Positions 35,134 through 43,199 of a stretch of 64,000 nucleotides of DNA are shown here, in pieces. The stretch spans positions 147,038-211,037 of the forward strand of contig NZ_JAWDIR010000048.1 in NCBI RefSeq assembly GCF_046156265.1. The letters are read 5' to 3'. The notes under the pieces are model-generated. The model searched no databases. It saw nothing but the letters and a program-made list of their open reading frames with translations, and was not told the origin of the DNA. Both the position numbers and the translations under genes were made by a program. Source of the stretch: CAMDHY01 sp046156265 (lineage in GTDB: Bacteria > Pseudomonadota > Alphaproteobacteria > Rhizobiales > Segnochrobactraceae). Position 1 is the stretch's first letter. Every line of letters begins with the position of its first letter.

Positions 35134-35967
35134 CTACCAGTAGCCGCGCCCGAGGCGCCGGCGCGCCTCGTGGACGGGACGGGCAATCTCGTGGCTGAGC
35201 GGCGCGAGCCGGGCCGCCCGCGTCGGCGGTTTGAGCTTGACGGCTCCGGCCCCGTGGCGGGCCTCTGCGAAGGTGTCGAACAGCGCCTCGTCGACGGCGT
35301 TGGCATCGACCATCGCGGCGCGCAGCTTCGGATCGAGGTCGGCCGCCTTGAGCTCGTCCCAGACGATCGTCTTTGCCATCTCGGCCCGGTCGTTCTGGCG
35401 CACCGCCACGGGCGGGATACCGAGTACCGGTCCGAGCTCCCCCGTCAATTCGTCGCAGAGCAGGTGGGAGCCGACGAACCAGAATTCGCGGAAGTGGCGG
35501 GTGACGAGGGCGAACGCCTCCTCGCCCGACATCGCCACCAGGCGCGGCCAGGGAACCTCGAGATACGTCGCGAGCAGGAACCGGGTGATGCGGTTCCTCG
35601 GCTCGGAGCGCACGTGGGTGTCGAAGTCGTAGGTTCCCCACCCCATCGCCACGTACCGCATCATGCGGAAATTGTAGTAGGACAGCGCGTGCCCGAGCGG
35701 GTCGCGGATCAGCGTCGAGCGCAGGATCGGACGGCCGGCGAAGCGCGCCTCCAGCGACCTGCCGATCTGCTGGCTGGAGATGACGCGGACGCGCCCGGTG
35801 TCCGGCACGGCGTCCCGGGCGTGGCGCGGCAGCACCCAGCGCGCCGGCACCGACCGCCGCTTCGGCTTGACGAACTCACCCGGTCGCATGTGCGCCTCGA
35901 AGTGGCGCTCCAGCGTCTTGCCGGCGCACTTCGGCACGTGCAGCACGAGATGCAGCGGCGTCGTCAC
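35134..35967 (-). CDS. Sulfotransferase-family protein coupled to tyrC
   Basis: The 277-residue protein starts LHLVLHVPKCAGKTLERHFEAHM; the P-loop-like PKCAGKT is the 5'-phosphosulfate-binding loop of the PAPS-dependent sulfotransferase fold. A later segment reads RSTLIRDPLGHALSYYNF, matching the 3'-phosphate-binding region. The GTG at 35967 overlaps the tyrC stop as GTGA, so it is translationally coupled to amino-acid synthesis genes. The acceptor may be a polysaccharide, lipid or protein tyrosine; it is unknown. Three more proteins of this fold occur at 49-53.5 kb. Confidence 0.8.
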   Translation of the reverse strand: MTTPLHLVLHVPKCAGKTLERHFEAHMRPGEFVKPKRRSVPARWVLPRHARDAVPDTGRVRVISSQQIGRSLEARFAGRPILRSTLIRDPLGHALSYYNFRMMRYVAMGWGTYDFDTHVRSEPRNRITRFLLATYLEVPWPRLVAMSGEEAFALVTRHFREFWFVGSHLLCDELTGELGPVLGIPPVAVRQNDRAEMAKTIVWDELKAADLDPKLRAAMVDANAVDEALFDTFAEARHGAGAVKLKPPTRAARLAPLSHEIARPVHEARRRLGRGYW

Positions 35968-36941
35968 GACGCCTTCGCCGTCACCGGCGGCTCGACCGCT
36001 GCGGGTGCCGCATCGACCGCCGGCCGGCGGCCGAAGTCGGGCGAGGCGGTGTCCTGGCCGGCCTCGATGATGCCGCGGCGGATGGCGCGGGTGCGCGTGA
36101 ACACGTCGAAGAGCTGCTCGCCGTCGCCCCAGCGGATCGCCCGCTGCAGAGCCGCGAGGTCCTCGGAAAAGCGTCCGAGCACCTCCAGCACCGCGTCCTT
36201 GTTGTGCAGGAAGACGTCGCGCCACATCGTCGGGTCGGAGGCGGCGATGCGGGTGAAGTCGCGGAAGCCGCCGGCGGAGAACTTGATCACCTCCGACTGC
36301 GTCACCTGCTCGAGGTCGGCAGCGGTGCCGACGATGTTGTAGGCGATCAGGTGCGGCAGGTGGCTGGTGATGGCGAGCACCAGGTCGTGGTGATCCGACG
36401 TCATCACCTCGACGTTCGCCCCGCAGCCCTTCCACAGCGCCGCGACCGTCTCGACCGCGTCGGCCTCGGCGTCCTCAGGCGGCGTCAGGATGCACCAGCG
36501 ATTGTCGAACAGCTCGGCGAAGCCGGCGTCCGGACCCGAGTGCTCGGTGCCGGCGACCGGATGGGCCGGCACCAGCCGGCGCGGGTTCGGCAGCAGCGGC
36601 GCCATCTGGCGGATCACCGAGCCCTTCACCGACCCGACGTCGGAGACGATCGCGGTCGCCGACAGCACCGGCGCGATTTCGTCCGCGACCGGCCCGCAGG
36701 CGCCAACGGGCACGCAGGCGATGACAAGGTCCGCGCCTTCGGCAGCGCCGGCGGCGGTCGCGTAGTAGCTCGTGCCGAGACCGAGCGCCTCGGCGCGGGC
36801 GAGCGCCGCCGGATCGCGGTCGGCGATGGCGATCTCGCGCGCAAGGCCCGCCCGCGCGATGGCGCGGGCGAGCGAGGAGCCGATCAGGCCGATGCCGACG
36901 ATGGCGACGCGGCCGATCAGGGGAGCTTGCCGGTCGGCCAT
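35964..36941 (-). CDS. tyrC: Prephenate/arogenate dehydrogenase (TyrC)
   Basis: The 325-residue enzyme has an N-terminal NAD(P)-binding fold, VAIVGIGLIGSSLARAI. SDVGSVKGSVI and AHPVAGTEHSGPDAGFAELFDN are characteristic of the prephenate dehydrogenase family. SHLPHLIAYNIVG and SAGGFRDFTRIAASDPTMWRDVFLHN lie in the C-terminal domain. It oxidatively decarboxylates prephenate or arogenate toward tyrosine. The ATG at 36941 is 11 bp from the hisC stop. The order chorismate mutase, hisC, tyrC is conserved in alphaproteobacteria. No ACT domain is present. Confidence 0.95.
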   Translation of the reverse strand: MADRQAPLIGRVAIVGIGLIGSSLARAIARAGLAREIAIADRDPAALARAEALGLGTSYYATAAGAAEGADLVIACVPVGACGPVADEIAPVLSATAIVSDVGSVKGSVIRQMAPLLPNPRRLVPAHPVAGTEHSGPDAGFAELFDNRWCILTPPEDAEADAVETVAALWKGCGANVEVMTSDHHDLVLAITSHLPHLIAYNIVGTAADLEQVTQSEVIKFSAGGFRDFTRIAASDPTMWRDVFLHNKDAVLEVLGRFSEDLAALQRAIRWGDGEQLFDVFTRTRAIRRGIIEAGQDTASPDFGRRPAVDAAPAAVEPPVTAKAS

Positions 36942-36952
36942 CGGACCTCCGT

Positions 36953-38053
36953 TCAGCCCTTCACGAAGGCGGCGAGCGCCTCCGCGACAGCGCGGTTGGC
37001 CGCTTCCGTGCCGATGGTGATGCGCAGCGCTCCCTTCAGCCCGTAGCCGTCCATGCGGCGGACGACGATGCCGCGGTCCTGCAGGAAGGCGTCGGCATCG
37101 GCGGCACGCTTGCCGTCGACGTCGGGGAAGTGGACGAGCAGGAAGTTGCCGACGCTCGGCGTCACGGTGAGGCCGAGGCTGGTCAGCTCCGCCTCGAGCC
37201 AGCCGAGCCACATCTCGTTGTGGGCGATGGCGGTCTCGACGTGGGCGGTGTCGTCGATGGCCGCCGCGCCGGCGGCGATCGCCGCCGCGCCGAGGTTGAA
37301 CGGCCCGCGCACACGGTTGACCGCGTCGACCACCGCCGCCGGCCCGTACATCCAGCCGATGCGCAGCGCGGCGAGGCCGTGGATCTTCGAGAAGGTCCTG
37401 AGCATGACGACGTTGTCCATCGTCGCCGCGAGCTCGAGCCCGGCCGAATAATCGTTGCGCCGCACATACTCCGCGTAGGCCGCGTCGATGACGAGCAGCA
37501 CGTGCGGCGGCAGGCTCTCGGCGAGGCGCTTCACTTCCGCGAACGGCAGGTAGGTGCCGGTCGGGTTGTTCGGGTTCGCCAGGAACACGAGCTTCGTCTT
37601 CGGCGTCACGGCGGCGAGAAGCGCGTCGACGTCGGCGAGGAAGTCGCGCTCCGGCGCGCTCACCATCCGCCCACCGGCGGCGAGCGTCGAGATCGCGTAC
37701 ATCAGGAAGCCGTACTGGCTCTGCACCGCCTCGTCGCCAGCGCCAAGATAGGCGTTGCACAGGAACGAGATCAGCTCGTCGGAGCCGGCGCCGCAGACGA
37801 TGCGGGCGGGGTCGAGCCCGTAGCGCCGGGCGATCGCCTCGCGCAGCTGGGTGTGGGCGCCGTCGGGATAGAGCTCGAGCTTCTCGGCCGCGGCCTTGAA
37901 GGCCTCGACCGCCTTGCGGCTGGCGCCGAGCGGCGTCTCGTTGGACGACAGCTTGTGGACGGCCGGCACGGCACCGGCCTTCGCCTTGCCGGGGACGTAG
38001 GGGGCGATCTTGAGCACGCTCGGGCGCGGCTGTGGACGGTTGGACGCGGACAT
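36953..38053 (-). CDS. hisC: Histidinol-phosphate aminotransferase (HisC), aromatic pathway context
   Basis: The 366-residue fold-type I PLP enzyme has LSSNETPLGAS at its start, NPNNPTGTYLPFAEV, and the PLP Lys in LRTFSKIHGLAALRIGW. Neighbours show it acts with chorismate mutase and tyrC, so it may also serve as an aromatic amino-acid (phenylalanine/tyrosine) aminotransferase. The ATG at 38053 (MSASNRPQPRPSV) is 42 bp from the chorismate mutase stop. The operon is minus-strand and ends at the sulfotransferase gene. Confidence 0.94.
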   Translation of the reverse strand: MSASNRPQPRPSVLKIAPYVPGKAKAGAVPAVHKLSSNETPLGASRKAVEAFKAAAEKLELYPDGAHTQLREAIARRYGLDPARIVCGAGSDELISFLCNAYLGAGDEAVQSQYGFLMYAISTLAAGGRMVSAPERDFLADVDALLAAVTPKTKLVFLANPNNPTGTYLPFAEVKRLAESLPPHVLLVIDAAYAEYVRRNDYSAGLELAATMDNVVMLRTFSKIHGLAALRIGWMYGPAAVVDAVNRVRGPFNLGAAAIAAGAAAIDDTAHVETAIAHNEMWLGWLEAELTSLGLTVTPSVGNFLLVHFPDVDGKRAADADAFLQDRGIVVRRMDGYGLKGALRITIGTEAANRAVAEALAAFVKG

Positions 38054-38094
38054 CACGTCGACCTCGACTTCAAAAAGGGGACTTCGCCGCGGCT

Positions 38095-38904
38095 TTAGGG
38101 GGTGGCGGTCGACACCAGGGGCGCGGCATAGCCCCCGGCCGCCCGCATATGGGAGCCGAGCGGAGCGGCGGCCGGCGAGCGCCGGCGGGCGACGAGGACG
38201 TCGTTGCCGACGGCGGCCATAAGCTCGACGCCGGCGGCCGACAGGGCCGCGCGGTCGGGAGCGGCGTCGAGGGTGCCGGCGAGGCACTCGATCTCGGTCG
38301 GCGCCTCGTCGATCTCGGCGCCGGACAGCACGAGGGCCGGTCGCGCGCCCGGCCCTGTGGTGACGAGGAAGGGAAGGCGCGCGATGATGCGGGCGCCGCC
38401 GGGGCCGAGGGCGCGCCACCACGCGGTCGAAGGCTCGGCATCGAGCGGCACCAGGGCGAGATCGCGCGGCTCGGCGACGACGGCGGCGGCCGCCGCCTCG
38501 GCATCGGCCGCAGGCACGAGCTCGATGTCGAAGCCGAACTGGTAGCGGGCGAGGTCGCGCATCGCACCGTCCGGGGCCGAGAGGCCGGCGACGTGGACGC
38601 GGAAGGGCGCCTGCAGATTGGTGAAGGTGCCGATGATCTCGCGCCACAGGTGCTCGACCGAGGAGATCGGCAGCGAGCCTTCGTGGCGGGCGGCGAGACG
38701 CCGCATGATGTCGGCTTCGCGGCCGGGCCGGAAGGCGGAGCCACCCTGCGCCTTGCCCTTGGCGCGGATCAGCGCGTCGATCACCGTCGAGCGCTCGATC
38801 AGCAGCGTGTGGACCTCGGCGTCGATCTCGTCGATGCGCACGCGCAGCGAGGCGAGCGACGGCGCGGTCGCGGTCGGGGCATCGCCGGCGGGGGTGTCGG
38901 TCAT
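38095..38904 (-). CDS. Chorismate mutase with C-terminal extension
   Basis: The 269-residue protein has an N-terminal AroQ-type domain: LRVRIDEIDAEVHTLLIERSTVIDALIRAKGK, with catalytic-type Arg and Lys residues and PGREADIMRRLAARHEGSLP. After it comes a domain of about 165 residues with the periplasmic-binding-like fold seen in prephenate dehydratases but without a recognisable catalytic TRF motif. It converts chorismate to prephenate for tyrC. It is the first gene of the chorismate mutase-hisC-tyrC operon. The ATG is at 38904; the frame extends upstream but into the divergent metX leader. Confidence 0.9.
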   Translation of the reverse strand: MTDTPAGDAPTATAPSLASLRVRIDEIDAEVHTLLIERSTVIDALIRAKGKAQGGSAFRPGREADIMRRLAARHEGSLPISSVEHLWREIIGTFTNLQAPFRVHVAGLSAPDGAMRDLARYQFGFDIELVPAADAEAAAAAVVAEPRDLALVPLDAEPSTAWWRALGPGGARIIARLPFLVTTGPGARPALVLSGAEIDEAPTEIECLAGTLDAAPDRAALSAAGVELMAAVGNDVLVARRRSPAAAPLGSHMRAAGGYAAPLVSTATP

Positions 38905-39114
38905 GGTCGGAAGCGCCCGGACACTCGTGTCGGATCGTCGGTCGGATCGGCTGCGCCGCGAGACGGAACGGCCGGCCCGCGGATCGTTGACGGTGGCGCA
39001 CCACGCCCCGTCGCGGGCCATGGTCTTAAGCAGGTCGACCCGCGAAATCAAAGAAAACGTTGACAGTCACCCGGCCCGCTCCTACCGCGGAACGCGTTGT
39101 GGCAGGTGCGTGAA

Positions 39115-40314
39115 ATGGCGGCGGGCGGCATGGACGGCGTGGACGACAGCGCGCGGCGGCGGGAGGCCGATGCACCGTCGAGCCCGGTGGCGCGCTTTTC
39201 CGCCGACGAGGCGCTGCCGCTCGACGCCGGCGTGTCGATCGGCCCCTGGCAGATCGCCTACCAGTCCTACGGCACCCTCAACGCCGACAAGTCGAACGCC
39301 ATCCTGCTCTGCCATGCGCTGACCGGCGACCAGCACGCCGCCAACGACAGCCCGGTCACCGGCAAGCCCGGCTGGTGGACGACCCTGGTCGGCCCCGGCA
39401 AGCCGGTCGACACCGACCGCTTCTTCGTGATCTGCGCCAACGTGCTCGGCGGCTGCATGGGCACCACCGGGCCCGCCAACACCGATCCCGCCACCGGCCT
39501 GCCCTACGCGCTCGACCTGCCGCTCGTCACCATCGGCGACATGGTGCGGGCGCAGGCCCGCCTGATCGACCGGCTCGGCATCGAGACGCTGTTTGCCGTC
39601 GTCGGCGGCTCGATGGGCGGCATGCAGGTGCTCGACTGGGCGTCGCGCTACCCCGACCGCGTCTTCGCGGCGGTGCCGATCGCCACCGGCGCGCGGCACT
39701 CCTCGCAGAACATCGCCTTCCACGAGGTCGGCCGGCAGGCGATCATGGCCGACCCGGACTGGCGCGGCGGGCGCTACATTGCCGAGGGCCTCCGGCCCCG
39801 CAAGGGCCTCGCCGTCGCCCGCATGGCCGCCCACATCACCTACATGTCCGAGCAGGCGCTGCACCGGAAGTTCGGCCGCAACCTGCAGGACCGGCCGCAG
39901 ATCTCCTTCGGCTTCGACGCCGACTTCCAGATCGAGAGCTACCTGCGCCACCAGGGCATGAGCTTCGTCGACCGCTTCGACGCCAACTCCTACCTCTACG
40001 TGACGCGGGCGATGGACTATTTCGACCTCGCCGCCGACCATGGCGGCGTGCTGGCGAAGGCGTTCGCCGGCTCGCGCACGCGCTTCTGCGTCGTCTCCTT
40101 CACCAGCGACTGGCTGTTCCCGACGCGCGAGAGCCGCACGGTGGTGCACGCGCTCAACGCCGCCGCGGCGAACGTCTCCTTCGTCGAGGTGGAGACCGAC
40201 CGCGGCCACGACGCCTTTCTGCTCGACGAGCCGGAGCTGTTCCGCACCGTCCGCGGCTTCCTCACCGGCGCCGCCAACGCCCGCGGCATCGCCCCGCCGG
40301 CGGGCGCGGTCTGA
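39115..40314 (+). CDS. metX: Homoserine O-acyltransferase (MetX)
   Basis: The 399-residue alpha/beta hydrolase has the nucleophile motif VGGSMGGMQVLDWASRYPD, SDWLFPTRESR and DRGHDAFLLDE as acid and base regions, and CHALTGDQHAAND near the oxyanion site. It makes O-acetyl- (or O-succinyl-) homoserine for methionine synthesis. The ATG at 39115 (MAAGGMDGVDD) is assumed; a TTG at 39097 would add six residues. Upstream, TTGACA at 39060-39065 could be a -35 element. I see no SAM riboswitch in the 210-bp leader. metW follows 20 bp downstream. Confidence 0.95.
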   Translation: MAAGGMDGVDDSARRREADAPSSPVARFSADEALPLDAGVSIGPWQIAYQSYGTLNADKSNAILLCHALTGDQHAANDSPVTGKPGWWTTLVGPGKPVDTDRFFVICANVLGGCMGTTGPANTDPATGLPYALDLPLVTIGDMVRAQARLIDRLGIETLFAVVGGSMGGMQVLDWASRYPDRVFAAVPIATGARHSSQNIAFHEVGRQAIMADPDWRGGRYIAEGLRPRKGLAVARMAAHITYMSEQALHRKFGRNLQDRPQISFGFDADFQIESYLRHQGMSFVDRFDANSYLYVTRAMDYFDLAADHGGVLAKAFAGSRTRFCVVSFTSDWLFPTRESRTVVHALNAAAANVSFVEVETDRGHDAFLLDEPELFRTVRGFLTGAANARGIAPPAGAV

Positions 40315-40334
40315 GGCGACAAGGACCACTCCCC

Positions 40335-40955
40335 ATGGCCATCGCCCCCCTCCCCGAACGCCGCGTCGATCTCGAGGTCGTCGCCGATCTCGTGCAGCCC
40401 GGCGCGCGGGTGCTCGACGTCGGCTGCGGCGACGGCGGGCTCCTGCATCTTCTGGCCGAGAAGCGCGGCGTCGACGGGCGCGGCATCGAGCTGTCGCAGC
40501 AGGGCGTCAACGAGTGCGTGGCGCGCGGGCTGTCGGTGATCCAGGGCGACGCCGACACCGACCTCGAGGACTATCCGGACGACAGTTTCGACTACGTCAT
40601 CCTCAGCCAGACGCTGCAGGCCACGCGCGACCCCCGCCTCGTCATGGCGAACCTGTTGCGCATCGGCCGGCGGGCGATCGTGTCGTTCCCGAATTTCGGC
40701 CACTGGCGCATCCGCGCGAGCCTCGTGCTGCGCGGCCGCATGCCGGTGACGCAGAACCTGCCGCACGCCTGGTACGAGACGCCGAACATCCACTTCTGCA
40801 CGATCCGCGACTTCCTCGCCCTCACCGAGGCCCTCGACGCCAAGGTCGAGCGCGCCGTGGCGCTGAACGGCAACGGCGCCCGCATCCCCTTCAATGCGCC
40901 GTGGGAGTTCTGGAACCTGTTCGGCGAGCAGGCGGTGTTCCTGCTGCGGCGCTGA
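40335..40955 (+). CDS. metW: Methionine biosynthesis protein MetW
   Basis: The 206-residue class I methyltransferase-fold protein has VLDVGCGDGGLLHLLAEKR, DGRGIELSQQGVNECVARGLSVIQGD and SFPNFGHWRIR. These match the MetW family, which activates MetX in methionine synthesis. It has no known methyl acceptor in most studies. The ATG at 40335 follows metX by 20 bp with AAGGACC upstream, so the two form an operon. The next gene is convergent. Confidence 0.95.
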   Translation: MAIAPLPERRVDLEVVADLVQPGARVLDVGCGDGGLLHLLAEKRGVDGRGIELSQQGVNECVARGLSVIQGDADTDLEDYPDDSFDYVILSQTLQATRDPRLVMANLLRIGRRAIVSFPNFGHWRIRASLVLRGRMPVTQNLPHAWYETPNIHFCTIRDFLALTEALDAKVERAVALNGNGARIPFNAPWEFWNLFGEQAVFLLRR

Positions 40956-40967
40956 CGGCGCGTCCGC

Positions 40968-41735
40968 TCAGCCGCCGCCCAGGACGCCCGCGCCCGGCGG
41001 CAGCGGCTCGCGGCGCGCCACCGCGGCCGGCACGGGGACCAGCACCGGCACCCGCCGGGACTTCCGCTTCGCCGGGATGCCCATCCACATCCGCTTCTCG
41101 GCCTCCACCAGAAGAACCCCGCCGAAGGCCGGCCAGGCGCGCTTGCCGACGCGCTCCCACGCCCGCGCCGAGCTCATCAGGAAGCGGCGCGGCCAGGGCG
41201 GCAGAAACAAGGCCTCGTCCCAGGCGGCCGGCGAGAACAGCGCGTCCGAAAGCTGCCGGTCGAGCTGGCGGCGGCTGTAGGGGCGCCCCGTCCCGAACGG
41301 CGTCGTCTCGGCGCGTGCCCACAGGCCGGAGCGGTTGGGCACCACCGCGAGAATGCGTCCGCCGGGGGCGAGCACCCGCCAGAGTTCGCGCAGGAGCCGC
41401 TCCGGGTCCTCGGCGACCTCCAGCGCGTGCACGAGGAGGATGCGGTCGACGGCGGCGTCCGGCAGCGGCAGCTGGTCCTCGGCGGCGAGGCAGACGCGCT
41501 GGCGGCCGTCTCCCGGCCACGCCGTCACCCCGGTCGCCGCCGGCGCTACAGCCAGCACGCGCTCGGCCTCCGCCTGGAAGGGCTGCAGATAGGGGCCGGC
41601 GTAGCCGAGCCCGAGCACCCGCATGCCGCCGACGCGCGGCCACAGAGCCCCGAGCCGCGCACCGACGAGCTGGCGGGAGATGCGGCCGAGTGGCGTGTCG
41701 TAAAAGGCGATCAGGTCGGAGACGTCGAGGTGCAT
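40968..41735 (-). CDS. Class I SAM-dependent methyltransferase
   Basis: The 255-residue protein starts MHLDVSDLIAFYDTPLGRISRQLVG. A methyltransferase motif (VLGLGYAGPYLQPF) and VDRILLVHALEVAEDPERLLRELWRVLAPGGRILAVVPN follow, placing it in the DUF/Methyltransf_11 group. The basic, Pro-rich C-terminal tail is unusual. The substrate is unknown. In relatives a gene like this often sits beside gloB or metW, and here it is convergent with metW (12-bp gap). The start ATG is at 41735. Confidence 0.85.
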   Translation of the reverse strand: MHLDVSDLIAFYDTPLGRISRQLVGARLGALWPRVGGMRVLGLGYAGPYLQPFQAEAERVLAVAPAATGVTAWPGDGRQRVCLAAEDQLPLPDAAVDRILLVHALEVAEDPERLLRELWRVLAPGGRILAVVPNRSGLWARAETTPFGTGRPYSRRQLDRQLSDALFSPAAWDEALFLPPWPRRFLMSSARAWERVGKRAWPAFGGVLLVEAEKRMWMGIPAKRKSRRVPVLVPVPAAVARREPLPPGAGVLGGG

Positions 41736-41951
41736 CGGCGGTTCCGTGGCGCAGCGCGCGCGGCGCCGGCGCAGTCTAGCCCGAGCGTGCGACGGAGAGA
41801 CACCCCGCGCCGCGACCGGATGGCGATCGAACCTTCAGTTGCTTTTGGGCCGGGTTTGGGAGAGGTGCCTGGGGACGGCAGCGATTTGGGCTGGCGGATC
41901 GGTGAGATCCTCTGCTTCGATGCCGGCGATGCGCGCGCAAGTTCCGCCCCG

Positions 41952-43199
41952 ATGACCGAGACGATCGCGCTTCCCGCCGCCCGCCGCATCGCGCTGGCGG
42001 CGCAGGGGTTCGGCCAGCCGCGCCCGGACGCCGTCCTCGACCGGCGGCACCTGAAGCGCGTGCTCGGCCATGTCGGGCTCATCCAGATCGATTCGGTGAG
42101 CGTCGTCGCCCGCGCCCACTACATGCCGCTGTTCTCGCGGCTTGGTGCCTACCCGCGGCCGCTCCTCGACGACGCCGCCTGGTCGCGCCGCAAGCTCCTG
42201 TTCGAGTACTGGGCGCACGAGGCCTCGCTATTGCCGCTCGAGACGCAGCCCTTGATGCGCTGGCGGATGGCACGGGCCGAGGCCGGCCACGGCATCTATG
42301 GCGGCCTTGCTCGCTTCGGCGCCGAACGGCGCGGCTTCATTGACACGGTGCTGGCCGCCGTCCGCGACCGCGGGCCGATCGCCGCCTCCGACTTCGAGGG
42401 CGAGACGTGGGCAGGCGACAAGGGTGCGGGCGGCTGGTGGGGGTGGAGCGAGTGCAAGCGCGCGCTCGAATGGCTGTTCTGGGCCGGCCTCGTCACCACC
42501 GCGACGCGGCGCGGCTTCGAGCGGCTCTACGACCTGCCGGAGCGGGTGCTGCCAGCCGCGGTGCTGGCGACGCCGACGCCGCCCGAGGCGGACGCCCACC
42601 GCGCGCTGCTGTCGATCGCAGCCCGGGCGCTGGGCATCGCCACCGCGAGCGACCTGCGCGACTATTTCCGCCTGTCGCCGGACGACGTGAAGCCGCGGCT
42701 GCCGGAGCTCGTCGAAGCCGGCGAACTCGTGCCCGTCACCGTCCCCGGCTGGACGCAGACGGCCTATCTCCACACCGAGGCCCGCCGCCCCCGGCGCATC
42801 GCCGCCCGCGCCTTGCTGTCGCCGTTCGATCCGCTGGTCTGGGAGCGCGGCCGCGCCGAGCGGCTGTTCGGCTTCCACTACCGCATCGAGATCTACACGC
42901 CGGCGGAGAAGCGGGTGCACGGCTACTATGTGCTGCCCTTCCTGCTCGGCGACCGGCTGGTGGCGCGCGTCGACCTCAAGGCCGACAAGGCGACCGGGCA
43001 GTTGCGCGTGCTCGCCGCCTTCGCCGAGCCGCACGCCCCCGCCGACACGGCGACGGAACTCGCTGCCGAACTGGCGACGATGGCCGGCTGGCTCGGGCTC
43101 GAGGGTGTGGCGGTGGCGGCGAAAGGCGATCTCGCGCCGGCGCTCGCCGCAGCGGTCGCGGCCACGGGTCCGCTCAGCGGACCGGCGGCGGCTCGCTGA
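41952..43199 (+). CDS. YcaQ-family winged-helix DNA glycosylase
   Basis: The 415-residue protein has the YcaQ/AlkX family order: ARRIALAAQGFGQPRP at the start, GLIQIDSVSVVARAHYMPLFSRLG, FEYWAHEASLLP and SPFDPLVWERGRAERLFGFHYRIEIY. E. coli YcaQ (AlkX) unhooks interstrand DNA crosslinks; the family function is DNA repair. The ATG at 41952 lacks a clear ribosome binding site. Its 3' end overlaps the convergent cckA by 26 bp. With UdgX and AlkA it is one of three base-excision-type proteins in this window. Confidence 0.9.
   Translation: MTETIALPAARRIALAAQGFGQPRPDAVLDRRHLKRVLGHVGLIQIDSVSVVARAHYMPLFSRLGAYPRPLLDDAAWSRRKLLFEYWAHEASLLPLETQPLMRWRMARAEAGHGIYGGLARFGAERRGFIDTVLAAVRDRGPIAASDFEGETWAGDKGAGGWWGWSECKRALEWLFWAGLVTTATRRGFERLYDLPERVLPAAVLATPTPPEADAHRALLSIAARALGIATASDLRDYFRLSPDDVKPRLPELVEAGELVPVTVPGWTQTAYLHTEARRPRRIAARALLSPFDPLVWERGRAERLFGFHYRIEIYTPAEKRVHGYYVLPFLLGDRLVARVDLKADKATGQLRVLAAFAEPHAPADTATELAAELATMAGWLGLEGVAVAAKGDLAPALAAAVAATGPLSGPAAAR

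Noticed and set aside
38905..39114. SAM riboswitch upstream of metX
   Set aside because: SAM-II elements often precede metX in this group, so I looked for one. The leader has no matching conserved pseudoknot bases; only a TTGACA-like element is visible.
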